From Xylocopa sonorina (Eukaryota > Arthropoda > Insecta > Hymenoptera > Apidae): a DNA stretch of 64,000 nucleotides. The notes under the pieces were generated by a model. The model had not been told where the DNA came from. It searched no databases and worked only from the letters and a program-made list of their open reading frames with translations. Positions 14,640-28,835 of the stretch are shown in pieces. The stretch is from the NCBI RefSeq assembly GCF_050948175.1, contig NW_027490391.1, positions 310,001 through 374,000 on the forward strand, read 5' to 3'. Position numbers and translations under genes: made by a program. The stretch's first letter is position 1. Every line of letters begins with the position of its first letter.

Positions 14640-17600
14640 ATCGCATCTCATTTCTATGTTTCATGGTAAGACATAATATGATTTGCGAAGTGTCATGTAT
14701 TCCTCGTCTACACTTCAAATGAATGTAAATGCGATACTTCCTCGCTAGGAAATAGCGTTTGCAGATATCTACGTATCGTTAGCAATAGCTTTCTAATGCT
14801 TCTTAAAACGCGATATCGCATCTCATTTCTATGTTTCATGGTAAGATATAATATGATTTGCGAAGTGTCATGTATTCCTCGTCTACACTTCAAATGAATG
14901 TGAATGCGACACTTCCTCGCTAGGAAATAGCGTTTGCAGATGTCTACGTATCGTAGCAATAGAGTTCTAATGCTTCTTAAAAAGCGATATCGCATCTCAT
15001 TTCTATGTTTCATGGTAAGATATAATATGATTTGCGAAGTGTTATGTATTCCTCGCCTACACTTCAAATGAATGTAAATGCGACACTTCCTTGCAAGGAT
15101 ATAGCGTTTGCAGATGTCTACGTATCGTAGCAATAGAGATCTAGTGCTTCTTAAAAGGCGATATCGCATCTCATTTCTACGTTTCATGGTAAGGTATAAT
15201 ATGATATGCGAAGTGTTATGTATTCCTCGTCTACATTTCAAATGAATGTAAATGTGACATTTCCTTGCAAGGAAATAGCGTTTGCAGATGTCTACGTATC
15301 GTAGCAATAGAGTTCTTATGAGTCTTAAAACGCGATATTGCATCTCATTTCTATGTTTCATGGTAAGATATAATATGATTTGCGAGGTGTTATGTATTCC
15401 TCGTCTACACTAAATGAATGTGAATGCGACACTTCCTCGCTAGGAAATAGCGTTTGCAGATGTCTACGTATCGTAGCAATAGAGTTCTATTGCCCCTTAA
15501 AACGCGATATCGCATCTCATTTCTATGTTTCATGGTAAGACATAATATGATTTGCGAAGTGTCATGTATTCCTCGTCTACACTTCAAATGAATGTAAATG
15601 CGATACTTCCTCGCTAGGAAATAGCGTTTGCAGATATCTACGTATCGTTAGCAATAGCTTTCTAATGCTTCTTAAAACGCGATATCGCATCTCATTTCTA
15701 TGTTTCATGGTAAGATATAATATGATTTGCGAAGTGTCATGTATTCCTCGTCTACACTTCAAATGAATGTAAATGCGACACTTCCTTGCAAGGAAATAGC
15801 GTTTGCAGATGTCTACGTATCGTAGCAATAGAGTTCTTATGATTCTTAAAACGCGATATTGCATCTCATTTCTATGTTTCATGGTAAGATATAACATGAT
15901 TTGCGAATTGTTATGTATTCCTCGTCTACACTTCAAATGAATGTGAATGCGACACTTCCTCGCTAGGAAATAGCGTTTGCAGATGTCTACGTATCGTAGC
16001 AATAGAGTTCTAATGCTTCTTAAAAAGCGATATCGCATCTCATTTCTATGTTTCATGGTAAGATATAATATGATTTGCGAAGTGTTATGTATTCCTCGCC
16101 TACACTTCAAATGAATGTAAATGCGACACTTCCTTGCAAGGATATAGCGTTTGCAGATGTCTACGTATCGTAGCAATAGAGATCTAGTGCTTCTTAAAAG
16201 GCGATATCGCATCTCATTTCTACGTTTCATGGTAAGGTATAATATGATATGCGAAGTGTTATGTATTCCTCGTCTACATTTCAAATGAATGTAAATGTGA
16301 CATTTCCTTGCAAGGAAATAGCGTTTGCAGATGTCTACGTATCGTAGCAATAGAGTTCTTATGATTCTTAAAACGCGATATTGCATCTCATTTCTATGTT
16401 TCATGGTAAGATATGACATGATTTGCGAATTGTTATGTATTCCTCGTCTACACTTCAAATGAATGTGAATGCGACACTTCCTCGCTAGGAAATAGCGTTT
16501 GCAGTTGTCTACGTATCGTAGCAATAGAGTTCTAATGCTTCTTAAAAAGCGATATCGCATCTAATTTCTATGTTACATGGTAAGATATAATATGATTTGC
16601 GAAGTGTTATGTATTCCTCGCCTACACTTCAAATGAATGTAAATGCGACACTTCCTTGCAAGGATATAGCGTTTGCAGATGTCTACGTATCGTAGCGATA
16701 GAGTTCTTATGATTCTTAAAAGGCGATATCGCATCTCATTTCTACGTTTCATGGTAAGGTATAATATGATATGCGAAGTGTTATGTATTCCTCGTCTACA
16801 TTTCAAATGAATGTAAATGTGACATTTCCTTGCAAGGAAATAGCGTTTGCAGATGTCTACCTATCGTAGCAATAGAGATCTAGTGCTTCTTAAATCGCGA
16901 TATCGCATCTCATTTCTATGTTTCATGGTAAGATATAATATGATTTGCGAAGTGTTATGTATTCCTCGTCTACACTTCAAATGAATGTAAATGCGACACT
17001 TCTTTGCTAGGAAATAGCGTTTGCAAATGTCTACATATCGTAGCAATAGTGTTCTAATGCTTCTTAAAACGCGATATCGCATCTCATTTCTATGTTTCAT
17101 GGTAAGACATAATATGATTTGCGAAGTGTCATGTATTCCTCGTCTACACTTCAAATGAATGTAAATGCGATACTTCCTCGCTAGGAAATAGCGTTTGCAG
17201 ATATCTACGTATCGTTAGCAATAGCTTTCTAATGCTTCTTAAAACGCGATATCGCATCTCATTTCTATGTTTCATGGTAAGATATAATATGATTTGCGAA
17301 GTGTCATGTATTCCTCGTCTACACTTCAAATGAATGTGAATGCGACACTTCCTCGCTAGGAAATAGCGTTTGCAGATGTCTACGTATCGTAGCAATAGAG
17401 TTCTAATGCTTCTTAAAAAGCGATATCGCATCTCATTTCTATGTTTCATGGTAAGATATAATATGATTTGCGAAGTGTTATGTATTCCTCGCCTACACTT
17501 CAAATGAATGTAAATGCGACACTTCCTTGCAAGGATATAGCGTTTGCAGATGTCTACGTATCGTAGCAATAGAGATCTAGTGCTTCTTAAAAGGCGATAT

Positions 17601-18946
17601 CGCATCTCATTTCTACGTTTCATGGTAAGGTATAATATGATATGCGAAGTGTTATGTATTCCTCGTCTACATTTCAAATGAATGTAAATGTGACATTTCC
17701 TTGCAAGGAAATAGCGTTTGCAGATGTCTACGTATCGTAGCAATAGAGTTCTTATGAGTCTTAAAACGCGATATTGCATCTCATTTCTATGTTTCATGGT
17801 AAGATATAATATGATTTGCGAGGTGTTATGTATTCCTCGTCTACACTAAATGAATGTGAATGCGACACTTCCTCGCTAGGAAATAGCGTTTGCAGATGTC
17901 TACGTATCGTAGCAATAGAGTTCTATTGCCCCTTAAAACGCGATATCGCATCTCATTTCTATGTTTCATGGTAAGACATAATATGATTTGCGAAGTGTCA
18001 TGTATTCCTCGTCTACACTTCAAATGAATGTAAATGCGATACTTCCTCGCTAGGAAATAGCGTTTGCAGATATCTACGTATCGTTAGCAATAGCTTTCTA
18101 ATGCTTCTTAAAACGCGATATCGCATCTCATTTCTATGTTTCATGGTAAGATATAATATGATTTGCGAAGTGTCATGTATTCCTCGTCTACACTTCAAAT
18201 GAATGTAAATGCGACACTTCCTTGCAAGGAAATAGCGTTTGCAGATGTCTACGTATCGTAGCAATAGAGTTCTTATGATTCTTAAAACGCGATATTGCAT
18301 CTCATTTCTATGTTTCATGGTAAGATATAACATGATTTGCGAATTGTTATGTATTCCTCGTCTACACTTCAAATGAATGTGAATGCGACACTTCCTCGCT
18401 AGGAAATAGCGTTTGCAGATGTCTACGTATCGTAGCAATAGAGTTCTAATGCTTCTTAAAAAGCGATATCGCATCTCATTTCTATGTTTCATGGTAAGAT
18501 ATAATATGATTTGCGAAGTGTTATGTATTCCTCGCCTACACTTCAAATGAATGTAAATGCGACACTTCCTTGCAAGGATATAGCGTTTGCAGATGTCTAC
18601 GTATCGTAGCAATAGAGATCTAGTGCTTCTTAAAAGGCGATATCGCATCTCATTTCTACGTTTCATGGTAAGGTATAATATGATATGCGAAGTGTTATGT
18701 ATTCCTCGTCTACATTTCAAATGAATGTAAATGTGACATTTCCTTGCAAGGAAATAGCGTTTGCAGATGTCTACGTATCGTAGCAATAGAGTTCTTATGA
18801 TTCTTAAAACGCGATATTGCATCTCATTTCTATGTTTCATGGTAAGATATGACATGATTTGCGAATTGTTATGTATTCCTCGTCTACACTTCAAATGAAT
18901 GTGAATGCGACACTTCCTCGCTAGGAAATAGCGTTTGCAGTTGTCT
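14640..18946. repeat. Satellite 14-mer segmental duplication (2,436 bp)
   Basis: The stretch at about 14640-16510 reappears at 17076-18946, offset exactly 2,436 bases (14 x 174). The same private variants occur in the same order, including TGCCCCTTAAAACG, the 175-bp CGTTAGC unit and the AAGGATATAGCG variant. The copies look nearly identical, so the duplication is recent relative to monomer divergence. Confidence 0.8.
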
Positions 18947-21900
18947 ACCTATCGTAGCAATAGAGATCTAGTGCTTCTTAAATCGCGATATCGCATCTCA
19001 TTTCTATGTTTCATGGTAAGATATAATATGATTTGCGAAGTGTCATGTATTCCTCGTCTACACTTCAAATGAATGTAAATGCGACACTTCCTTGCAACGA
19101 AATAGCGTTTGCAGATGTCTACGTATCGTAACAATAGAGTTCTTATGATTCTTAAAACGCGATATCGCATCTCATTTCTATGTTTCATGGTAAGACATAA
19201 TATGATTTGCGAAGTGTCATGTATTCCTCGTCTACACTTCAAATGAATGTAAATGCGACACTTCCTTGCTAGGAAATAGCGTCTGCAGATGTCTAGGTAT
19301 CGTAGCAATAGAGTTCTAATGCCTCTTAAAACGCGATATCGCATCTCATTTCTATGTTTCATGGTAAGATATAATATGATTTGGGAAGTGTTATGTATTC
19401 CTCGCCCACACTTCAAATGAATGTAAATGCGACACTTCTTTGCTAGGAAATAGCGTTTGCAGATGTCTACGTATCGTAGCAATAGAGTTCTTATGATTCT
19501 TAAAACGCGATATTGCATCTCATTTCTATGTTTCATGGTAAGATATAATATGATTTGCCAATTGTTATGTATTCCTCGTCTACACCTCAAATGAATGTGA
19601 ATGCGACACTTCCTCGCTAGGAAATAGCGTTTGCAGATATCTACGTATCGTAGCAATGGATTTCTGATGCTTCTTAAAACGCGATATCGCATCTCATTTC
19701 TATGTTTCATGGTAAGATATAATATGATTTGCGAAGTGTTATGTATTCCTCGTCTACACTTCAAATGAATGTAAATGCGACACTTCTTTGCAAGGAAATA
19801 GCTTTTGCAGATGTCTACGTATCGTTGCAAAAGAGTTCTTATGATTCTTAAAACGCTATATCGCATCTCATTTCTATGTTTCATGGTAAGATATAATATG
19901 ATTTGCGGAGTGTTATGTATTCCTCGTCTACACTTCAAATGAATGTAAATGTGACATTTCCTTGCAAGGAAATAGCGTTTGCAAATGTCTACCTATCGTA
20001 GCAATAGAGCTCTTATGATTCTTAAAACGCGATATCGCATCTCATTTCTATGTTTCATGGTAAGACATAATATGATTTGCGAAGTGTTATGTATTCCTCG
20101 TCTACACTTCAAATGAATGTAAATGCGACACTTCTTTGCTAGGAAATAGCGTTTGCAAATGTCTACATATCGTAGCAACAGTGTTCCAATGCTTCTTAAA
20201 ACGCGATATCGCATCTCATTTCTATGTTTCATGGTAAGACATAATATGATTTGCGAAGTGTCATGTATTCCTCGTCTACACTTCAAATGAATGTAAATGC
20301 GATACTTCCTCGCTAGGAAATAGCGTTTGCAGATGTCTACGTAACGTTAGCAATAGCTTTCTAATGCTTCTTAAAACGCGATATCGCATCTCATTTCTAT
20401 GTTTCATGGTAAGATAAAATATGATTTGGGAAGTGTTATGTATTCCTCGCCCACACTTCAAATGAATGTAAATGCGACACTTCTTTGCTAGGAAATAGCG
20501 TTTGCAAATGTCTACATATCGTAGCAATAGTGTTCTAATGCTTCTTAAAACGCGATATCGCATCTCATTTCTATGTTTCATGGTAAGACATAATATGATT
20601 TGCGAAGTGTCATGTATTCCTCGTCTACACTTCAAATGAATGTAAATGCGATACTTCCTCGCTAGGAAATAGCGTTTGCAGATGTCTACGTATCCTTAGC
20701 AATAGCTTTCTAATGCTTCTTAGAACGCGATATCGCATCTCATTTCTATGTTTCATGGTAAGATATAATATGATTTGCGAAGTGTCATGTATTCTTCCTC
20801 TACACTTCAAATGAATGTAAATGCGACACTTTCTCGCTAGGAAATAGCGTTTGCAAATGTCTACACATCGTAGCAATAGTGTTCTAATGCTTCTTAAAAC
20901 GCGATATCGCATCTCATTTCTATGTTTCATGGTATGATATAATATGATTTGCGAAGTATCATGTATTCCTCGTCTACACTTCAAATGAATGTACACTTCC
21001 TTGCTAGGAAATAGTGATTGCAGATGTCTACGTATCGTAGCAATAGAGTTCATATGATACTTAAAACGCGATATCGCATCTCATTTCTATGTTTCATGGT
21101 AAGATGTAACATGATTTGCGAAGTGTTATGTATTCCACGTCTACACTTCAAATGAATGTGAATGCGATACTTCCTCGCTAGGAAATAGCGTTTGCATATG
21201 TCTACGTATCGTTAGCAATAGCTTTCTAATGCTTCTTAAAACGCGATATCGCATCTCATTTCTATGTTTCATGGTAAGATATAATATGATTTACGAAGTG
21301 TCATGTATTCCTCGTCTACACTTCAAATGAATGTAAATGCGACACTTCCTTGCAAGGAAATAGCGTTTGCGGATGTCTACGTATCGAAGCAATAGAGTTC
21401 AAATGCTTTTTAAAACAAGATATTGCATCTCATACCTAAGTTTCATGATAAGATATAATATTCAGTGCGAAGTGTTATGCATTCCTCGTCTACGATTCAA
21501 ATGAATGTAAATGCGACACTTCCTTGCAAGGAAATAGCGATTGCAGATGTCTACGTATCGTAGCAGTAGAGTTCTAATGCTTCTTAAAACGCGATATCGC
21601 ATCTCATTTCTATGTTTCATGGTAAGATATAATATGACTTGCGAAGTATTATGTATTCCTCGTCTACACATCAAATGAATGGGTAATGCGACACTTCCTC
21701 GCTAGGAAATAGCGTTTGCAGATATCTACGTATCGTAGCAATGGATTTCTGATGCTTCTTATAACGCGATATCGCATCTCATTTCTATGTCTCATGGTAA
21801 GATAGAATATGATTTGCGAAGTATCATGTATTCCTCGTCTACACTTCAAATGAATGTAAATGCGACACTTCCTTGCTAGGAAATAGCGTCTGCAGATGTC

Positions 21901-22740
21901 TAGGTATCGTAGCAATAGAGTTCTAATGCCTCTTAAAACGCGATATCGCATCTCATTTCTATGTTTCATGGTAAGATATAATATGATTTGCGAAGTGTTA
22001 TGTATTCCTCGTCTACACTTCAAATGAATGTAAATGTGACATTTCCTTGCAAGGAAATAGCGATTGCAGATGTCTACGTACCGTAGCAATAGAGTTCATA
22101 TGATTCTTAAAACCCGATATCGCATCTCATTTCTATGTTTCATGGTAAGATGTAACATGATTTGCGATGTGTTATGTATTCCTCGTCTACACTTCAAATG
22201 AATGTGAATGCGATTCTTCCTCGCTAGGAAATAGCGTTTGCAGATATCTACGTATCGTTAGCAATAGCTTTCTAATGCTTCTTAAAACGCGATATCGCAT
22301 CTCATTTCTATGTTTCATGGTAAGATATAATATGATTTGCGAAGTGTCATGTATTCCTCGTCTACCATTCAGATGAATGTAAATGCGACACTTCCTTGCA
22401 AGGATATAGCGTTTGCAGATGTCTACGTATCGTAGCGATAGAGTTCTTATGATTCTTAAAAGGCGATATCGCATCTCATTTCTACGTTTCATGGTAAGGT
22501 ATAATATGATATGCGAAGTGTTATGAATTCCTCGTCTACATTTCAAATGAATGTAAATGTGACATTTCCTTGCAAGGAAATAGCGTTTGCAGATGTCTAC
22601 CTATCGTAGCAATAGAGATCTAGTGCTTCTTAAAACGCGAAATCGCATCTCATTTCTATGTTTCATGGTAAGATATAATATGATTTGCGAAGTGTCATGT
22701 ATTCCTCGTCTACACTTCAAGTGAATGTAAATGCGACACT

Positions 22741-25700
22741 TCCTTGCAACAAAATAGCGTTTGCAGATGTCTACCTATCGTAGCAATAGACATCTAGTGC
22801 TTCTTAAACCGCGATATCGCATCTCATTCCTATGTTTCATGGTTAGATATAATATGATTTGCGAAGTGTTATGTATTCCTCGTCTACACTTCAAATGAAT
22901 GTAAATGCGACACTTCTTTGCAAGGAAATAGCGATTGCAGATGTCTACGTATCGAAGCAATAGAGTTCAAATGCTTTTTAAAACGAGATATTGCATCTCA
23001 TACCTATGTTTCATGATAAGATATAATATTCAGTGCGAAGTGTTATGCATTCCTCGTCTACGATTCAAATGAATGTAAATGCTACACTTCCTTGCAAGGA
23101 AATAGCGATTGCAGATGTCTACGTATCGTAGCAATAGAGTTCATATGATCCTTAAAACGCGATATCGCATCTCATTTCTATGTTTCATGGTAAGATATAA
23201 CATGATTTGCGAAGTGTCATGTGTTCCTCGTCTACACTTCAAATGAATGTGAATGCGATACGTCCTCGCTAGGAAATAGCGTTTGCAGATGTTTACGTAT
23301 CGTTAGCAATAGCCTTCTAATGCTTCTTAAAACGCGATATCGCATCTAATTTCTATGTTTCATGGTAAGATATAATATGATTTGCGAAGTATCATGTATT
23401 CCTCGTCTACACATCAAATGAATGTAAATGCGACACTTCCTTGCTAGGAAATAGCGTTTGCAAATGTCTACATATCGTAGCAATATTGTTCTAATGCTTC
23501 TTAAAACGCGATATCGCATCTCATTTCTATGTTTCATGGTAAGATATAACATGATTTGCGAATTGTTATGTATTCCTCGTCTACACTTCAAATGAATGTG
23601 AATGCGACACTTCCTCGCTGGGAAATAGCGTTTGCAAATGTCTACGTATCGTAGCAACAGAGTTCATATGATCCTTAAAACGCGATATCGCATCTCATTT
23701 CTATGTTTCATGGTAAGATATAATATGATTTGCGGAGTGTTATGTATTCCTCGTCTACACTTCAAATGAATGTAAATGTGACATTTCCATGCAAGGAAAT
23801 AGCGTTTGCAAATGTCTACCTATCGTAGCAATAGTGTTCTAATGCATCCTAAAACGCGATATCGCATCTCATTTCTATGTTTCATGGTAAGATAAAATAT
23901 GATTTGGGAAGTGTTATGTATTCCTCGCCCACACTTCAAATGAATGTAAATGCGACACTTCCTTGCTAGGAAATAGCGTTTGCAAATGTCTACATATCGT
24001 AGCAATAGTGTTGTAATGCTTCTTAAAACGCGATATCGCATCTCATTTCTATGTTTCATGGTAAGATATAATATGATTTGCGAAGTGTCATGTATTCTTC
24101 GTCTACACTTCAAATGAATGTAAATGCGACACTTCCTTGCAAGGAAATAGCGTTTGCAGATGTCTACGTATCGTAGCAATAGAGTTCTTATGATTCTTAA
24201 AACGCGATATTGCATCTCATTTCTATGTTTCATGGTAAGATATAATATGATTTGCGAAGTGTTATGTATTCCTCGTCTACACTTCAAATGAATGTGAATG
24301 CGACACTTCCTCGCTAGGAAATAGCGTTTGCAGATGACTACGTATCGTAGCAATGGATTTCTGATGCTTCTTAAAACCCGATATCGCATCTCATTTCTAT
24401 GTTTCATGATAAGATATAATATGATATGCGATGTGTTATGTATTCATCGTCTACACTTCAAATGAATGTAAATGCGACACTTCTTTGCTAGGAAATAGTG
24501 TTTGCAAATGTCTACATATCGTAGCAATAGTGTTCTAATGCTTCTTAAAACGCGATATCGCATCTCATTTCTATGTTTCATGGTAAGATATAATATGATT
24601 TGCGAAGTATCATGTATTCCTCGTCTACACTTCAAATGAATGTAAATGCGACACTTCTTTGCTAGGAAATAGCGTTTGCAAATGTCTACCTATCGTAGCA
24701 ATAGTGTTCTAATGCTTCCTAAAACGCGATATCGCATCTCATTTCTATGTTTCATGGTAAGATATAATATGATTTGCGAAGTATCATGTATTCCTCGTCT
24801 ACACTTCAAATGAATGTAAATGCGACACTTCCTTGCTAGGAAATAGCGTCCGCAGATGTCTAGGTATCGTAGCAATAGAGTTCTAATGCCTCTTAAAACG
24901 CGATGTCGCATCTCATTTCTATGTTTCATGGTAAGATATAATATGATTTGCGAAGTGTTATGTATTCCTCGTCTACACTTCAAATGAATGTAAATGTGAC
25001 ATTTCCTTGCAAGGAAATAGCGTTTGCAGATGTCTACGTATCGTAGCAATAGTGTTCTAATGCTTCTTAAAACGCGATATCGCATCTAATTTCTATGATT
25101 CATGGTAAGATATAATATGATTTGCGAAGTGTCATGTATTCCTCGTCTACGATTCAAATGAATGTAATTGCGACACTTCCTTGCAAGGAAATAGCGTTTG
25201 CAGATGACTACGTATCGTAGCAATGGATTTCTGATGCTTCTTAAAACCCGATATCGCATCTCATTTCTATGTTTCATGGTAAGATATAATATGATATGCG
25301 AAGTGTTATGTATTCCTCGTCTACACTTCAAATGAATGTAAATGCGACACTTCTTTGCTAGGAAATAGTGTTTGCAAATGTCTACATATCGTAGCAATAG
25401 AGATCTAATGCCTCTTAAAACGCGATATCGCATCTCATTTCTATGTTTCATGGTAAGATATAATATGATTTGCGAAGTGTTATGTATTCCTCGTCTACAC
25501 TTCAAATGAATGTAAATGCGACACTTCTTTGCAAGGAAATAGCGATTGCAGATGTCTACGTATCGTAGCAATAGAGTTCATATGATTCTTAAAACGCGAT
25601 ATCGCATCTCATTTCTATGTTTCATGGTAAGATATAATATGATTTGCGAAGTGTTATGTATTCCTCGTCTACACTTCAAATGAATGTAAATGCGACACTT

Positions 25701-28700
25701 CCTTGCTAGGAAATAGCGTCGGCAGATGTCTAGGTATCGTAGCAATAGAGTTCTAATGCCTCTTAAAACGCGATATCGCATCTCATTTCTATGTTTCATG
25801 GTAAGATATAATATGATTTGCGAAGTGTTATGTATTCCTCGTCTACACATCAAAGGAATGTAAATGCGACACTTCCTTGCAACAAAATAGCGTTTGCAGA
25901 TGTCTACCTATCGTAGCAATAGACATCTAGTGCTTCTTAAACCGCGATATCGCATCTCATTTCTATGTTTCATGGTTAGATATAATATGATTTGCGAAGT
26001 GTTATGTATTCCTCGTCTACACTTCAAATGAATGTAAATGCGACACTTCTTTGCAAGGAAATAGCGATTGCAGATGTCTACGTATCGAAGCAATAGAGTT
26101 CAAATGCTTTTTAAAACGAGATATTGCATCTCATACCTATGTTTCATGATAAGATATAATATTCAGTGCGAAGTGTTATGCATTCCTCGTCTACGATTCA
26201 AATGAATGTAAATGCTACACTTCCTTGCAAGGAAATAGCGATTGCAGATGTCTACGTATCGTAGCAATAGAGTTCATATGATCCTTAAAACGCGATATCG
26301 CATCTCATTTCTATGTTTCATGGTAAGATATAACATGATTTGCGAAGTGTCATGTGTTCCTCGTCTACACTTCAAATGAATGTGAATGCGATACGTCCTC
26401 GCTAGGAAATAGCGTTTGCAGATGTTTACGTATCGTTAGCAATAGCCTTCTAATGCTTCTTAAAACGCGATATCGCATCTAATTTCTATGTTTCATGGTA
26501 AGATATAATATGATTTGCGAAGTATCATGTATTCCTCGTCTACACATCAAATGAATGTAAATGCGACACTTCCTTGCTAGGAAATAGCGTTTGCAAATGT
26601 CTACATATCGCAGCAATATTGTTCTAATGCTTCTTAAAACGCGATATCGCATCTCATTTCTATGTTTCATGGTAAGATATAACATGATTTGCGAATTGTT
26701 ATGTATTCCTCGTCTACACTTCAAATGAATGTGAATGCGACACTTCCTCGCTGGGAAATAGCGTTTGCAAATGTCTACGTATCGTAGCAACAGAGTTCAT
26801 ATGATCCTTAAAACGCGATATCGCATCTCATTTCTATGTTTCATGGTAAGATATAATATGATTTGCGGAGTGTTATGTATTCCTCGTCTACACTTCAAAT
26901 GAATGTAAATGTGACATTTCCATGCAAGGAAATAGCGTTTGCAAATGTCTACCTATCGTAGCAATAGTGTTCTAATGCATCCTAAAACGCGATATCGCAT
27001 CTCATTTCTATGTTTCATGGTAAGATAAAATATGATTTGGGAAGTGTTATGTATTCCTCGCCCACACTTCAAATGAATGTAAATGCGACACTTCCTTGCT
27101 AGGAAATAGCGTTTGCAAATGTCTACATATCGTAGCAATAGTGTTGTAATGCTTCTTAAAACGCGATATCGCATCTCATTTCTATGTTTCATGGTAAGAT
27201 ATAATATGATTTGCGAAGTGTCATGTATTCTTCGTCTACACTTCAAATGAATGTAAATGCGACACTTCCTTGCAAGGAAATAGCGTTTGCAGATGTCTAC
27301 GTATCGTAGCAATAGAGTTCTTATGATTCTTAAAACGCGATATTGCATCTCATTTCTATGTTTCATGGTAAGATATAATATGATTTGCGAAGTGTTATGT
27401 ATTCCTCGTCTACACTTCAAATGAATGTGAATGCGACACTTCCTCGCTAGGAAATAGCGTTTGCAGATGACTACGTATCGTAGCAATGGATTTCTGATGC
27501 TTCTTAAAACCCGATATCGCATCTCATTTCTATGTTTCATGATAAGATATAATATGATATGCGATGTGTTATGTATTCATCGTCTACACTTCAAATGAAT
27601 GTAAATGCGACACTTCTTTGCTAGGAAATAGTGTTTGCAAATGTCTACATATCGTAGCAATAGTGTTCTAATGCTTCTTAAAACGCGATATCGCATCTCA
27701 TTTCTATGTTTCATGGTAAGATATAATATGATTTGCGAAGTATCATGTATTCCTCGTCTACACTTCAAATGAATGTAAATGCGACACTTCTTTGCTAGGA
27801 AATAGCGTTTGCAAATGTCTACCTATCGTAGCAATAGTGTTCTAATGCTTCCTAAAACGCGATATCGCATCTCATTTCTATGTTTCATGGTAAGATATAA
27901 TATGATTTGCGAAGTATCATGTATTCCTCGTCTACACTTCAAATGAATGTAAATGCGACACTTCCTTGCTAGGAAATAGCGTCCGCAGATGTCTAGGTAT
28001 CGTAGCAATAGAGTTCTAATGCCTCTTAAAACGCGATGTCGCATCTCATTTCTATGTTTCATGGTAAGATATAATATGATTTGCGAAGTGTTATGTATTC
28101 CTCGTCTACACTTCAAATGAATGTAAATGTGACATTTCCTTGCAAGGAAATAGCGTTTGCAGATGTCTACGTATCGTAGCAATAGTGTTCTAATGCTTCT
28201 TAAAACGCGATATCGCATCTAATTTCTATGATTCATGGTAAGATATAATATGATTTGCGAAGTGTCATGTATTCCTCGTCTACGATTCAAATGAATGTAA
28301 TTGCGACACTTCCTTGCAAGGAAATAGCGTTTGCAGATGACTACGTATCGTAGCAATGGATTTCTGATGCTTCTTAAAACCCGATATCGCATCTCATTTC
28401 TATGTTTCATGGTAAGATATAATATGATATGCGAAGTGTTATGTATTCCTCGTCTACACTTCAAATGAATGTAAATGCGACACTTCTTTGCTAGGAAATA
28501 GTGTTTGCAAATGTCTACATATCGTAGCAATAGAGATCTAATGCCTCTTAAAACGCGATATCGCATCTCATTTCTATGTTTCATGGTAAGATATAATATG
28601 ATTTGCGAAGTGTTATGTATTCCTCGTCTACACTTCAAATGAATGTAAATGCGACACTTCTTTGCAAGGAAATAGCGATTGCAGATGTCTACGTATCGTA

Positions 28701-28835
28701 GCAATAGAGTTCATATGATTCTTAAAACGCGATATCGCATCTCATTTCTATGTTTCATGGTAAGATATAATATGATTTGCGAAGTGTTATGTATTCCTCG
28801 TCTACACTTCAAATGAATGTAAATGCGACACTTCC
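22741..28835. repeat. Satellite 18-mer tandem duplication (3,133 bp)
   Basis: The segment at about 22741-25702 is repeated at 25874-28835 with an offset of 3,133 bases, which is 18 units plus one base (one unit carries the extra T). Distinctive shared variants include CTTGCAACAAAATAGCG, TAGACATCTAGTGC and GATACGTCCTCGC. Only sparse differences were noticed (for example CATTCC versus CATTTC near 22830/25963, and CGTAGC versus CGCAGC near 23477/26610). A third partial copy follows at about 29736-30565, offset 2,435 bases from 27301. Confidence 0.85.
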
